The notes below the pieces were generated by a model. The model did not search any database and was not told where the DNA came from. It saw only the letters and a program-made list of their open reading frames with translations. A stretch of 64,000 nucleotides of DNA. It comes from Alloacidobacterium dinghuense. Its GTDB lineage: Bacteria; Acidobacteriota; Terriglobia; Terriglobales; Acidobacteriaceae. Made by a program: the position numbers and the translations under genes. The DNA lies in assembly GCF_014274465.1 (NCBI RefSeq), contig NZ_CP060394.1, positions 2,108,001 to 2,172,000 of the forward strand. Reading direction: 5' to 3'. Shown here in pieces: positions 52,907-62,829 of this stretch; position 1 is the first letter of the stretch, and each line of letters starts with the position of its first letter.

Positions 52907-55034
52907 GCTCGACTATGCTAGCTCGCCATGGTTCGTCGAGCCGAATGGTCAGTCCGATCTTCATCAGATCTGCGCCGGTCACATATCCGACGCTGTGGCC
53001 GTCACGTGTGACTTCATAGCTGCGCTTTGCGTCCAAACCGCGAAGACGAAATACCTGTTCGCCGAGATCATCCTGCAACCTGTAGGCGGCCACAACGCTC
53101 ATCTTTCCATCATCGTTCACATATTGGAGCGCCATCCAACCCGTGGGGCGTATCAGCTTGGGCTGAGGGGTCAGGTGATACACATCGGCTCCTGCAATGA
53201 TCTCTCTAACATTTTTGTACAAAGCGATATTCGAATGGGCATCCTCTTGCAAGGCGGGAGACCATTGGAAGACACGACTTGAAAACCCAAACTGACCGTT
53301 CATCGGTACGCGAAACAGGAAACTCCACCAACCTTCCGGCTTCGATACATCGACCGCACCCTGATCTGTATCGCCAACCATCCAGTGGTTGCAAACTTCG
53401 GGAGAAAATTGGAGGCTGCACCCGTACCCCAGCGCCAACGAAGCGATCGGATCTACATTGTCGGAAAGCCAGTTGGTGTGCACGTGAGCCAGAATCCCTG
53501 TGTCAAACCGCAAACCTCCGCTTGCGCAATTCTCGATAGTGAGATCAGGATGCTTCACGCGGATTTCATCCAACCAGCGGTAGTAGTGGATGATGTGTTG
53601 ATAGAGAACTCCGCCAAGCCCTTCATCTCCATGTGGATCGAAGCGGTCACCGATATCGATGTTGTAGTCGATTTTTATCCAGCTCAATCCATACTGCTGA
53701 ACCAAACGATCCACTGTCGCCGTAGCCCATGCACGTACCTCCGCATTGCTGAAATCGAGCTGACAGCGGTCCGAGAATATCAGGGGTTTGCCGTTGTACG
53801 AGAGACACCAACCCGAGTGCTCGTGGAATAACCTCGACTGAATACCCGCGTTCTCGATCTCCACCCAGAGACCGAATTTCATTCCATTATTGCGAACGTA
53901 ATTCGCCAGCTCCTCAAGGCCATGAGGAAATGCCTTTGGATCTGCCTGATAATCGCCCAGTTCTTCGCTCCAGTCCACCTGGTTGTACCATCCCGCGTCC
54001 TGCACAAACACCTCTGCTCCGAGCGCCGCGGCCTGGTCGGCCAGTCTCTTCGTATCCTCGATTGTTATCTTTCCCTGGTATGGATACCAGGAGTTGAACT
54101 GAACCAGCAGGGGGTGATTGACTTGAGTGTGTGGAAAGACGAACTGTCGCTGATACCGGTGCATTTCATTGGCAGCGTCATCCATGTCGCCACTGGAAAC
54201 AGTGAAGGCGATTCTTGGCACGACAAACTCTGTTCCGGAGCTGATCTGATAGGCTCCGCCGAAATCGAAGTGAACGGCCATCATCACATCAACGCCTCGC
54301 TCACGTAGCGCTCCAGGCCAGGAGTTTGGCTCTCGCGATACGCTCATATCCCAGTTGCCAGACCATGCCAACTCGGCAAGGTATTCGGTTTGCGTATCTT
54401 CATTGCGGAGAGAAAGCCAAGGAGCAAAGCCGTTCGTCGAACGACCCTTTACAGAGTGAATCGTGAAGCTACCGGCCTCCACTTTGCGTTCGGCCAACTG
54501 GCGCTCCTCTCCCCAACCGCCATAGAGATAGCGAAGCGTATATTCACCACCTGGGAGCGTTAAACTGAGCGACGGCGTACTCGCCAGCGAAAGCGGCTTC
54601 TGTCCGCGGTTAACGAAAGTCATATCACGGGTAAAGACGCCGGTATCACCCCATGCTTTGTATTTGAGAATTACTTCCAAGGGCAACAGGCGATGGTGTA
54701 ACTTCACGGTCAGTACTCCGATGTCATGCTGCTCTGTAGTCGCTTCGGTACTCACGATTTCGAATGCATCCGCACTGAGCGGCTCGTTCTCCGCCAGACC
54801 TGACAGATCAAAATAGATCGGCTTACCGCCAGGGTGGCTGCTTTTGAATGTCTCTAATTTATTCAATGGGGCAAAGGCATACAGAGACAGAATTCTATCG
54901 CGCGTCGACAAAGAATATTCATTTGCACCCGATCGAAGAGTCCAGATTTGTTTCAACGAGTCATGGCTTACCTCGCCGGCCCACGACGTTATTGACAATA
55001 AACAAAGCAGCCACAGCGGCATTAATCGAAGCAT
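52893..55034 (-). CDS. Secreted alpha-galactosidase, GH36
   Basis: 713 residues with signal peptide (MLRLMPLWLLCLLSITSWAG). The N-terminal beta-sandwich (about 30-290) is followed by the catalytic barrel: FVQDAGWYN, FGLWVEIENAG, nucleophile Asp456 in WIKIDYN, ENCASGGLRFDTG and acid/base Asp525 in NWLSDNVDP; then a short C-terminal sheet domain. It releases terminal alpha-galactose from oligosaccharides. GLWVEIENAG replaces the more usual GLWxEPExV, so substrate specificity may differ. A near-perfect operator palindrome lies 15-28 nt before the start. The last 14 bases overlap the ferritin-like remnant. Confidence 0.92.
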   Translation of the reverse strand: MLRLMPLWLLCLLSITSWAGEVSHDSLKQIWTLRSGANEYSLSTRDRILSLYAFAPLNKLETFKSSHPGGKPIYFDLSGLAENEPLSADAFEIVSTEATTEQHDIGVLTVKLHHRLLPLEVILKYKAWGDTGVFTRDMTFVNRGQKPLSLASTPSLSLTLPGGEYTLRYLYGGWGEERQLAERKVEAGSFTIHSVKGRSTNGFAPWLSLRNEDTQTEYLAELAWSGNWDMSVSREPNSWPGALRERGVDVMMAVHFDFGGAYQISSGTEFVVPRIAFTVSSGDMDDAANEMHRYQRQFVFPHTQVNHPLLVQFNSWYPYQGKITIEDTKRLADQAAALGAEVFVQDAGWYNQVDWSEELGDYQADPKAFPHGLEELANYVRNNGMKFGLWVEIENAGIQSRLFHEHSGWCLSYNGKPLIFSDRCQLDFSNAEVRAWATATVDRLVQQYGLSWIKIDYNIDIGDRFDPHGDEGLGGVLYQHIIHYYRWLDEIRVKHPDLTIENCASGGLRFDTGILAHVHTNWLSDNVDPIASLALGYGCSLQFSPEVCNHWMVGDTDQGAVDVSKPEGWWSFLFRVPMNGQFGFSSRVFQWSPALQEDAHSNIALYKNVREIIAGADVYHLTPQPKLIRPTGWMALQYVNDDGKMSVVAAYRLQDDLGEQVFRLRGLDAKRSYEVTRDGHSVGYVTGADLMKIGLTIRLDEPWRASIVELRGQ

Positions 55035-55048
55035 TGGGCACGCTCCGA

Positions 55049-55062
55049 GGATAACGTTTTCC
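55049..55062. promoter_or_regulatory. LacI-type operator candidate before the GH36 gene
   Basis: GGATAACGTTTTCC matches its own reverse complement at all but one symmetric pair, around a central ACGT. Its place 15 nt before the start codon would let a repressor block the transcript or its ribosome site. Confidence 0.5.
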
Positions 55063-55283
55063 TAAGCTGGAGGCAGTATATCTGCATTGGGACGGCGGAG
55101 GAACCTATTTGTGCCGCAGCGCACGCTCAATTTTTCAGGGGTTTCTCCTAAATTCCAATAGGCGCTCAACTCGACGGATGCTTGACTATGGCGGGAAATG
55201 CTGCGTAGGCTCCGTAATCGTACACGTACAGGGAACTTTGATCTGTCGCTTCAAACATCATGTCAGGGAAAGAGGGAGGTGAA

Positions 55284-56123
55284 ATGAGCTACAGTGTTAT
55301 CGGCAACAACGAACTTCGACAATATGAAACAGATGGATTTCTCCTCATACGAGGAATGTTGAATGCGCAACAGATTGATTTGCTCGGGCGAGCTGCGCGT
55401 GAGGATCGCGCACTCGATGAGCATGCTTACGGCCGAGCGGATGGCGAAGGTGGAACTGTGCGCCTCTCTTTATGGAACCATCCAACCGACACGATTTATG
55501 GCATGGTAGCCCGAAGTGAATCGATCGTCTCATGCGCAGAAAAATTGCTAGGCGGTGAGGTATATCACTACCACTCGAAGATGATCATGAAGGATGCCAA
55601 GGTTGGCGGAGCCTGGACCTGGCATCAGGACTACGGATACTGGTACCAGAATGGTGTTCTGTTTCCGCTTCTAACCAGCGCGTTTATTGCGATTGATAAA
55701 GCGACTCAAGAGAACGGGTGCCTGCAGGTCATCCGAGGTTCACACAATCTCGGGCGCATTGATCACGTGCTCAGTGGAGACCAGGCTGGAGCAGATCCGG
55801 CAAGAGTAGAGAAAATCCTGGAGAGATTGGAGCTCGTCTATGTCGAGATGGATCCAGGCGACACACTATTCTTCCATGCAAATTTGTTGCACCGTTCCGA
55901 TCAGAATCGCTCTGATCATCCTCGCTGGTCGATGATCTGCTGTTATAACGCAGCGCGAAACGATCCTTATAAGGAATCGCATCATCCGCGGTACACTCCT
56001 CTGAAAAAGGTCCCTGACGAGTTGATCCTTCAGGCGGGCCTAAAGAGGTTCACGGATTCTCAGGGAGACGCAGATTGGTTGAAGCCCGAAGACGATAAAA
56101 GCGCCGTGACCTTACAAAAATAA
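55284..56123 (+). CDS. Phytanoyl-CoA dioxygenase (PhyH)-family protein
   Basis: 279 residues from the ATG at 55284 (GGGAGGTGA before it; an earlier in-frame ATG at 55260 lacks one). The double-stranded beta-helix shows the iron-binding His-X-Asp in WTWHQDYGYWY, a distal His in FFHANLLHRSDQN, and Arg of RWSMICCYNAARND for 2-oxoglutarate. FIAIDKATQENGCLQVIRGSH is a strong PhyH signature. It hydroxylates a small substrate using Fe(II), oxygen and 2-oxoglutarate. Its stop overlaps the start of the isomerase gene by one base (TAATG), so it belongs to the sugar-catabolic operon. Confidence 0.9.
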   Translation: MSYSVIGNNELRQYETDGFLLIRGMLNAQQIDLLGRAAREDRALDEHAYGRADGEGGTVRLSLWNHPTDTIYGMVARSESIVSCAEKLLGGEVYHYHSKMIMKDAKVGGAWTWHQDYGYWYQNGVLFPLLTSAFIAIDKATQENGCLQVIRGSHNLGRIDHVLSGDQAGADPARVEKILERLELVYVEMDPGDTLFFHANLLHRSDQNRSDHPRWSMICCYNAARNDPYKESHHPRYTPLKKVPDELILQAGLKRFTDSQGDADWLKPEDDKSAVTLQK

Positions 56124-56985
56124 TGGCTGACTCCAATTCGCCACGCCTACGCTGCTACTTTAACTGGCTGGCCTTGAATGGATTGCCACCGTTTTCAGGC
56201 GCCCCTTTGGAGGCGATTCGGGCGGCTGGATATGACGGTGTGCAATTTGTTGAGCCGCTATCCCGGCAACTGGTAGAGCAGGCGCGAAGCCTGGGTCTAG
56301 GTGTTGCGGAAGTGGTCGCGTAAATGAACCCCTGGACGCCGAAGTCCTTGCCAGAGAGGCCCAAGCGGCCGGACTCGAGTGCCTCACCCTCCACGTCGGT
56401 TGGGGTCTGGAAGATGATGATGCAGCGGGCAGCTTGATCGCTGCAGTGCTCAGCGCATCCATCCGGTATCAGATCCCTCTTTATCCCGAAACCCACCGCG
56501 CGACTATATTTCAGGACATGTGGCGCACGGTGGCTTTCATTCGACGTTTCCCCACTCTTGAATTCAATTGTGATTTCTCGCATTGGTATACCGGCCTCGA
56601 GATGGTCTATGGGGGTTTTGAAAAGAAGGTCGAGTTCATTCGACCAATCATCGAACGAGGTCGTTTCATCCACGGACGAATTGGAAATCCTGGATCAATG
56701 CAAGTTCCAGTCGGCGACGCCTCAAGCGGGCGACCCTATATTGAACATTTTCGGACACTCTGGACGGAGGTTTTCGTCAGCTTTCTACAGAACAAAACGA
56801 ACCATCGCAGCCCAAACCAATCCTCCATCTGCTTTGCTACGGAGTTGCTGGCCGCCGATATTTTCTACGCTCGAACTTTCTCGGGACATGAGGAATCCGA
56901 CCGATGGGAAGAATCCAAACTTTTGGTTGGCATTGCACGCGAGTGCTTCTCCAATGCCGAAACGATCGTTGCGGAATCCAGGTGA
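56123..56985 (+). pseudogene. Sugar phosphate isomerase/epimerase with one frameshift
   Basis: Frame 1 (56123-56323) encodes LRCYFNWLALNGLPPFSGAP, LEAIRAAGYDGVQFVEPLSR and stops after GLGVAEVVA. A one-base loss near 56305-56312 explains this: the other frame continues GSGRVNEPLDAEVLAREAQA, AGLECLTLHVGWGLEDDDAA and VLSASIRYQIPLYPETHRAT to VAESR, stopping at 56985. The joined product of about 287 residues is a xylose-isomerase-like TIM barrel (AP_endonuc_2), with the metal-site Glu in LYPETHRAT and FNCDFSHWY. All later sequence is well conserved, so this is either a very young pseudogene or a sequencing error. The MFS gene starts 5 nt later. Confidence 0.75.
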
Positions 56986-56989
56986 AGAA

Positions 56990-58414
56990 ATGATAGTAAC
57001 TGGCAACGAAACTCCCGACATCTCTTCTCATACCGCTCAAGTAAATAGAGCTTACTTGTGGGCGATTTCAGTCATCGCGGCTTTCGGCGGTCTGCTATTC
57101 GGTTACGACTGGGTTGTCATTGGTGGAGCAAAACCTTTCTACGAGCGCTATTTTCAGCTCAGCTCGCCTGCACAACAAGGCTGGGCGATGAGTTGTGCCC
57201 TGGTCGGTTGCTTACTAGGAGCTGTCATTTCCGGCTTTCTGAGCGATCGATTCGGCCGTAAGCGCATACTCATTCTGGTTGCTGTCGTCTTCGGATTGAC
57301 CTCGCTCGGTACTGCGGGTTCTAACACGTTCGAAGAGTTTGTCCTCTGGCGCATGGCTGGTGGCCTGGCGATTGGGCTGGCATCAAGTCTGTCGCCGATG
57401 TATATTGCTGAGATTGCGCCTGCCGATGTGCGCGGCCGACTCGTTTCTCTGAACCAGCTAACGATTGTTTTCGGCATCTTGCTTGCGCAGGTGGTTAACT
57501 GGGTCATCGCGAAACCGGTTCCACTTCATGCGGCGAATCTCGAAATCTTGCAATCCTGGAATGGACAGCATGGCTGGAGATGGATGTTTGGCGTCACCGC
57601 CATTCCAGCGACTCTGTTTTTCTTGGGAATACTGCTTGTACCCGAAAGTCCACGATGGCTGATAGCATCTGGCAACGCTGCCAGGGCGCGCAAAATTCTT
57701 GAGCGTATCGGAGGGGCGGTCTACAGCCTTGAGATTAGCGGTGAGATCGCGGCGAGCCAATCTCCGCGGCTTGAGCGGATGCGAATATCGGAGTTCTTCG
57801 AGCCCGAGATCCGACGTCCATTACTTATCGGTGCTGCCCTTGCCATATTGCAACAGTGGTGCGGCATCAATGTCATCCTGAACTATGCTCAGGAGGTGTT
57901 TGCAGCTGCAGGGTATACGCTCTCGAGCCTATTTCTAAACATCGTTATTACGGGTCTTGTCATGTTCCTGTTTACCGTTGTGGCGATCGCAACGGTTGAC
58001 CGTCAGGGAAGACGCCCTCTGATGTTGGGGGGATGCGGAGGTCTGGCATTGATCTATCTCTGCCTGGGATATGCGTATTACAGCCACAGCCATGGCATTT
58101 GGGTGCTTCTTCTTGTCGTATCCGCCATAGCCTGTTATTCGACGACGCTTGCCCCAGTCACCTGGGTACTTCTCTCGGAACTCTTTCCGAATCGAGTTCG
58201 CGGCGTTGCCATGTCTATTGCGGTAACTTGCCTGTGGACTGCCTGCTTCCTTCTTACCTATACGTTTCCCCTGTTGAACCGAAATCTCGGCGCCGCCAAG
58301 GTATTCTGGATTTACGCGAATATATGTGTCGCGGGCCTTTTTCTAGTTGTCAAATGGGTTCCGGAAACAAGGGCCAAGACTCTCGAGCAAATCGAAGACT
58401 CTTGGCAGAACTAG
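56990..58414 (+). CDS. MFS sugar porter
   Basis: 474 residues from the ATG at 56990 (AGGTGAAG before it); longer in-frame starts overlap the isomerase. Twelve transmembrane helices are expected. Sugar-porter signatures are present: GGLLFGYDWVVIGGA in helix 1, SDRFGRKR after helix 2, RMAGGLAIGLASSLSPMYIAE, PESPRWL before the central loop, ILQQWCGINVILNYAQEVF, and PETRAKTLEQIE at the end. It imports a monosaccharide by proton symport. The setting among galactosidases suggests galactose, but specificity cannot be read from sequence. Confidence 0.93.
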   Translation: MIVTGNETPDISSHTAQVNRAYLWAISVIAAFGGLLFGYDWVVIGGAKPFYERYFQLSSPAQQGWAMSCALVGCLLGAVISGFLSDRFGRKRILILVAVVFGLTSLGTAGSNTFEEFVLWRMAGGLAIGLASSLSPMYIAEIAPADVRGRLVSLNQLTIVFGILLAQVVNWVIAKPVPLHAANLEILQSWNGQHGWRWMFGVTAIPATLFFLGILLVPESPRWLIASGNAARARKILERIGGAVYSLEISGEIAASQSPRLERMRISEFFEPEIRRPLLIGAALAILQQWCGINVILNYAQEVFAAAGYTLSSLFLNIVITGLVMFLFTVVAIATVDRQGRRPLMLGGCGGLALIYLCLGYAYYSHSHGIWVLLLVVSAIACYSTTLAPVTWVLLSELFPNRVRGVAMSIAVTCLWTACFLLTYTFPLLNRNLGAAKVFWIYANICVAGLFLVVKWVPETRAKTLEQIEDSWQN

Positions 58415-58669
58415 TAATCCTCGCTCACCATAGATTCCAAATAGGAGCTTAAGGGTTCTTTCTAGAGCGGCAAAGAGACTTTCATCACTGTGCTCCAAGA
58501 TAGACTTCCCACAACAATAATATCGCTCATGTAGGCCTCAAACTCTGAGGGCAGTCCTTCATCCTCAAGGAATAGACTCTTGAATCCGGGCTCAACAGCG
58601 GAGTGTCTGGCTAACGATTTGTCGCGCGGGCGATGGAACAGGCTTTGAGCTACACTTGTTGCGCGGCAC

Positions 58670-58683
58670 GGAAAACGTTCTCT
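58670..58683. promoter_or_regulatory. AACGTT-centred operator candidate before the GH27 gene
   Basis: GGAAAACGTTCTCT, 10 of 14 positions self-complementary and sharing GGAnAACGTT with the GH36 site at 55049. It lies 12-25 nt before the ATG, the same spacing as in the GH36 gene. Confidence 0.4.
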
Positions 58684-58694
58684 GGAGAATACAG

Positions 58695-60059
58695 ATGAAG
58701 ACATCGTTTCGAAGTTGCGTACTCGGCTCAGTGTTTCTTGCGGCCTTCGCGCTCAATGCGCAGAGTAGCTCCCCGATACTGGCGTCATCGCCTCCTCTGG
58801 GATGGAACAGCTGGGATTCCTATGGATTGACGATCACGGAAGATCAATTCCGGGCAAACGTACAGTGGTTCAACCAGCACCTGAAGCAGTATGGATGGCA
58901 GTATGTGGTGATCGACGAGGGCTGGTACCTGCAGCATCCGGAGAATGCATCTACGAAAGGCGCGGGTCAGGGATACACCATGGATAGCAATGGCCGCTAT
59001 CTTCCAGCGCCCAATCGTTTTCCTTCCAGCGCGAATGGGGAGGGGTTGAAAACAGTTGCCGACTACGTGCATTCACTGGGGCTGAAGTTCGGGATTCATA
59101 TCATTCGCGGCATCCCGAAGAAAGCAGTCGAAAAAAACCTTCCGATTGCCGGGTCGCAGTTCCATGCGGCCGATGCTGCCGATACTTCCGACCTGTGCAG
59201 TTGGAATCCTGACAATTATGGGTTGAAGCCCAATGCTGCGGGGCAAGCCTATTACAATTCGCTCGCTAAACTCTATGCAGGTTGGGGGCTGGATTTCATT
59301 AAAGTGGACTGCATCTCGCAACCCTACAATGCCAATGAGATTCACATGATGAGCGCTGCGCTCAAAGAAAGCGGAAGGCCCATCGTTTTCAGCTTATCGC
59401 CCGGGCCTACGCCTATTACACAGGCGGGCGATGTGCGCAAATATGCACAGCTATGGCGTATCTCAGACGATTTCTGGGATGTTTGGAAGAAACCTGAGAG
59501 CGATACGCAAGATTTCCCCCAATCTTTAACGCGCCAGTTTGGAAAGCTGGCCCAGTGGTCTCCGCACGTGGAAACCGGCCACTGGCCGGACGCCGACATG
59601 CTGCCGCTCGGCTATTTAGGGCCAATACCGGGATGGGGTGAGCCGCGCCACTCTCGTTTTAGCACGGATGAAGCGCGCACACTGATTACTCTGTGGTCGA
59701 TTGCGCGCTCACCGCTCATTCTGGGCGCGAACCTGACGCAGATGGACGAACTCACCGAATCGCTGCTCACGAATACCGAGGTAATTGTGGTCGATCAGCA
59801 TTCGTCGGAAAACAAACCGACGATCCAGACGGAGACTGCGGTAGTCTGGACGGCAAAAGGCGCAGCGGGAAAGCGTTACGTAGCATTGTTCAACATTGGC
59901 GAGAGCCAGCAGACGTTATCGTACGGATGGAAACAGTTGGGACTCAGCGGGTCAAGCTATAAGGTGCGTGACCTTTGGCAGAAAAAGGACCTGGGCTCGG
60001 CTGCGACACTGCAGGTGGTATTGGCTCCGCATGCTTCGGCGCTGTATGCGGTCGACTGA
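58695..60059 (+). CDS. Secreted alpha-galactosidase, GH27
   Basis: 454 residues from the ATG at 58695 (CTGGAGAA before it), with signal peptide ending LAAFALNAQS. The barrel begins PPLGWNSWDSYG, followed by YVVIDEGWYLQ, FGIHIIRGIPKKAV, nucleophile Asp205 in LDFIKVDCIS and acid/base at about Asp258 in WRISDDFWD; RSPLILGANLTQMDE is the usual end of the barrel, and a C-terminal beta-sandwich follows. It hydrolyses alpha-galactosides. RISDDFWDVW in place of the simple RxSxD and RGIPKKAV mark it as a divergent GH27 that might act on other alpha-linked sugars. Confidence 0.92.
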   Translation: MKTSFRSCVLGSVFLAAFALNAQSSSPILASSPPLGWNSWDSYGLTITEDQFRANVQWFNQHLKQYGWQYVVIDEGWYLQHPENASTKGAGQGYTMDSNGRYLPAPNRFPSSANGEGLKTVADYVHSLGLKFGIHIIRGIPKKAVEKNLPIAGSQFHAADAADTSDLCSWNPDNYGLKPNAAGQAYYNSLAKLYAGWGLDFIKVDCISQPYNANEIHMMSAALKESGRPIVFSLSPGPTPITQAGDVRKYAQLWRISDDFWDVWKKPESDTQDFPQSLTRQFGKLAQWSPHVETGHWPDADMLPLGYLGPIPGWGEPRHSRFSTDEARTLITLWSIARSPLILGANLTQMDELTESLLTNTEVIVVDQHSSENKPTIQTETAVVWTAKGAAGKRYVALFNIGESQQTLSYGWKQLGLSGSSYKVRDLWQKKDLGSAATLQVVLAPHASALYAVD

Positions 60060-60145
60060 AGTTTTTCATTCGTTACCTATTTCTTCAAGCAGTACTCGGA
60101 GTGCGGGAGCTATTGCGAGGAAGCTAAGACCGCCAGCACCTGTTG

Positions 60146-62353
60146 CTATGAAGCAAGAATGCACGCCATGTATGTCCTGGGGAAAATGAGAGTCCAGCCG
60201 TCCGCTTCCCGCTCTGGCCGTATTCCAAGGTCTGCGGGATACAGAATGCGCAGATCGCCAGGCAGCTTCGGCACATGCACCCGTTCTTCGCCGTTCAGTC
60301 TCCAGATAGCAACAAACGTGCGCTCCGATGAACGCATTCCGAGTGCGATGGGTGATCGGTCGTCGGTAATGTCTGTGAAGCCCAACGGATAAAACGGCGA
60401 TGAGTTAGGTATGTGTGGGCGAATATTTTCTTTGTAGATATGGATGCCTGTCTTCACCTGAGCCATGCTGTCGTCCGATAGCCTTGCTAACTCACCGCTC
60501 TGATGGATGCGACAGAGCATTGCATTCACCATATTGAAACTGGCGGCATCGGGACCGTCGGCCGCCTTCGGGTAGGACCAGGTTGCAAGTTGCTCGGGGA
60601 CCACGCCAGCCGTGGCGCCCACGACGATGGCCGGATATTTCCGGTAGTCCTCTTGATCGCTGGAAGATTGCAATTGCAAATGCGAAAGCATTGCATATTC
60701 CATGCGGCCCCCACCGCTGCCGCAGTTCTCGATCACAAGGTCATGGTGGCGATTCAAGATGCCATCGTGCCACGACAACAGCGCGCGATTGCTTTCAAGC
60801 AATCCTTGACCAAAGCTATCTGCGAGCAACTCGGTGCCCTCAAGCCCATCGACGTTATAGTCCATTTTGATGTATCCGACGCCATATTCCCCGACCATTC
60901 GATCCACGACAGAGTCGAGGTAGGCGCGTACATCCGGATTACGCATATCGAGCAGGAATCGCGAATGATCAATCACCCTTCGACCATGGCGCATGAAAAA
61001 CCAGGAATCCGGCTTGTTCTTCAAGGGTGACTGGATTCCTATCACTTCGGGCTCCAGCCACAGCCCCGGGATCATGCCTTTCGATCGGATGCGGTCGAGC
61101 ACATATTTCAGTCCTCCCGGAGCCCAGCGTGTTTTGGATGGTTGCCACAATCCAACCGAACCCCACCAATCTTCATTCAACTCGGCGTACCAGCCGGCAT
61201 CGATCACAAAATATTCGCAGCCCGCTTCAGCAGCAGCGTCAATGAGCGGCAGTTCTTTTTCCGTGGTCGGATCGCCTTCGAGACAATTCATGTAGTCGTT
61301 GAAGATGACGGCGCATTGACGATTCTTGCTGTGAGGATGTATGCAGGCGGCCCTCCTGTATTCGGTCAGCGCCTCTATGGCTTGCTCCACGCCGCCTTGC
61401 ACGCATCCGAGCCCTATAGGAACTGTTTCATATATTGTTCCCGGTCGAAGGCTCTTCCACGCTTGTGAGTGCTGCGCATCCGGTCCACCGAGATAGGCAT
61501 ACACCGCCTTTGCTGAAGTATCAGAAAGTTCCCAGTGCCACGAGCCATTGTGTTCGATCTGCCAGAACCAAGTCACACCCAGCCTTTTATTCTCGACCAG
61601 GCCCATGGGCAGATACTTTTGGGTTGACCATGTTCCGAGACTATTGAAAGAGGCCGCGGAAAGAGTGAAGTTGCCGTTGTCGAGGAATCCTGCCTCCGAC
61701 GGTTTAAGCGCGTGCCACTGCCCTTCGGCTTGCCATGAGTTGAAAGCGAAATGTACGAGCAGTTCCTGCTCGTACCCGCGTGGCATAGCCAAGTTGTGAA
61801 GCATGGCTGAACTCAGATATTCAATACCAACCTCCCGCTGCCCGAGGTTCGTGACCCGAGTAGAACGACGGAGGACCGGAATATCGTGGAACGACTCGTA
61901 GATTGACTCAACTTTGAGACCCAATACCGGATCGATTTGAGTAAGCACCATGCGCTTTCCTGTTGCGATAGCGCTCTCCTCTTTGCCGGAATAGACGAGG
62001 CGTCCGCCAGGCATGCCTCCCGTAAATTTCGTCCCATGATGATCGTCGGCATTTTCTCCCGTACAGTGAATCGCTACTTCCACACCTGAACTGCTTGTGG
62101 GCGCTGGAATTCCATCCACAGCAGCAACTCCCGCAGGCAAGATCGACTTGATCCGTAGCCGGTTGTCCAGAAATTCAAAAGAAAAGATGACACCTTCGGC
62201 CCGCCATTCGAAGGGCGCTACAGTGCGCGCTGGCTCTGGCAGTGGTTTTGTTTCTGCTGAGCCCTCGGCCAGTCCATTCAGTTCGCTGACCACCGGACCG
62301 ATGGCCAGAGCACCGGTTTCCTTCAAGAATGTCCTGCGATCGATGTTGGTCAT
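60146..62353 (-). CDS. Tat-exported alpha-galactosidase, GH36
   Basis: 735 residues. A twin-arginine signal opens the protein (DRRTFLKETGALAIG). The N-terminal beta-sandwich runs to about residue 330. The barrel shows YFVIDAGWYA, IPGLWLEPEVIG, nucleophile Asp498 in YIKMDYNVDG, IENCGSGGGRMEYAML and acid/base Asp566 in QSSSDQEDY. It is a canonical GH36 in contrast to the GH36 at 52.9 kb. Tat export suggests it folds before crossing the membrane. It is divergent from the TonB receptor at 62.8 kb, with AAAACGTT sequences in the shared gap, and convergent with GH27. Confidence 0.93.
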   Translation of the reverse strand: MTNIDRRTFLKETGALAIGPVVSELNGLAEGSAETKPLPEPARTVAPFEWRAEGVIFSFEFLDNRLRIKSILPAGVAAVDGIPAPTSSSGVEVAIHCTGENADDHHGTKFTGGMPGGRLVYSGKEESAIATGKRMVLTQIDPVLGLKVESIYESFHDIPVLRRSTRVTNLGQREVGIEYLSSAMLHNLAMPRGYEQELLVHFAFNSWQAEGQWHALKPSEAGFLDNGNFTLSAASFNSLGTWSTQKYLPMGLVENKRLGVTWFWQIEHNGSWHWELSDTSAKAVYAYLGGPDAQHSQAWKSLRPGTIYETVPIGLGCVQGGVEQAIEALTEYRRAACIHPHSKNRQCAVIFNDYMNCLEGDPTTEKELPLIDAAAEAGCEYFVIDAGWYAELNEDWWGSVGLWQPSKTRWAPGGLKYVLDRIRSKGMIPGLWLEPEVIGIQSPLKNKPDSWFFMRHGRRVIDHSRFLLDMRNPDVRAYLDSVVDRMVGEYGVGYIKMDYNVDGLEGTELLADSFGQGLLESNRALLSWHDGILNRHHDLVIENCGSGGGRMEYAMLSHLQLQSSSDQEDYRKYPAIVVGATAGVVPEQLATWSYPKAADGPDAASFNMVNAMLCRIHQSGELARLSDDSMAQVKTGIHIYKENIRPHIPNSSPFYPLGFTDITDDRSPIALGMRSSERTFVAIWRLNGEERVHVPKLPGDLRILYPADLGIRPEREADGWTLIFPRTYMACILAS

Positions 62354-62829
62354 CTTTACAGATCCTTTTGCTAACTACCGTCATTTTGTTCCAGGAGATC
62401 TCTCTTCAAACTTCTTCAAAAGGGATTTCTCAGGCTCTCGTAAACAGAAACAACAATTACAGCAAAACGTCTCCTAGATCAAAACGTTGGATGTCCCTTG
62501 GAGCGAGAAATCGTTCCTGCTTGAATTTTGGGAAGGATGTCAATGCAATTGCCAAGGCGTCCACCGAGCGCGTCGTCGTTGACTATGGTTGCGACACTCG
62601 CATGTTCACAAGCCAACAAACAGCGATCATATTTCGCTTGACAGGAGGTATTCGGACGAATAGCGTTAACGACCACGGAAAACAGGTCGCTCTCGTTAGC
62701 GGATAAATTCCCTTCGAGAAAACGATTACCGAACGCGGTCGTACATTAACTTTTAAGTGCTAGCCAACTCATTTAGACCACCGCCTAAAACGATCTAGGG
62801 ACGAGTCGTCAATTTCAGGGAGGGTTAGG
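62354..62829. other. Divergent promoter region of GH36 and the second TonB receptor
   Basis: 476 bp without a gene. It contains GCAAAACGTCTCC at about 62462 and CAAAACGTTGG at about 62480, related to the AACGTT boxes before the other galactosidase genes but not palindromic beyond six bases. Open frames crossing the region are not protein-like. Confidence 0.45.

Noticed and set aside
58462-58704. 80-residue minus-strand frame between the MFS and GH27 genes
   Set aside because: It ends VGSLSWSTVMKVSLPL, which looks somewhat protein-like, but has no ribosome site, overlaps the GH27 start and operator, and matches no family I know; not enough support.
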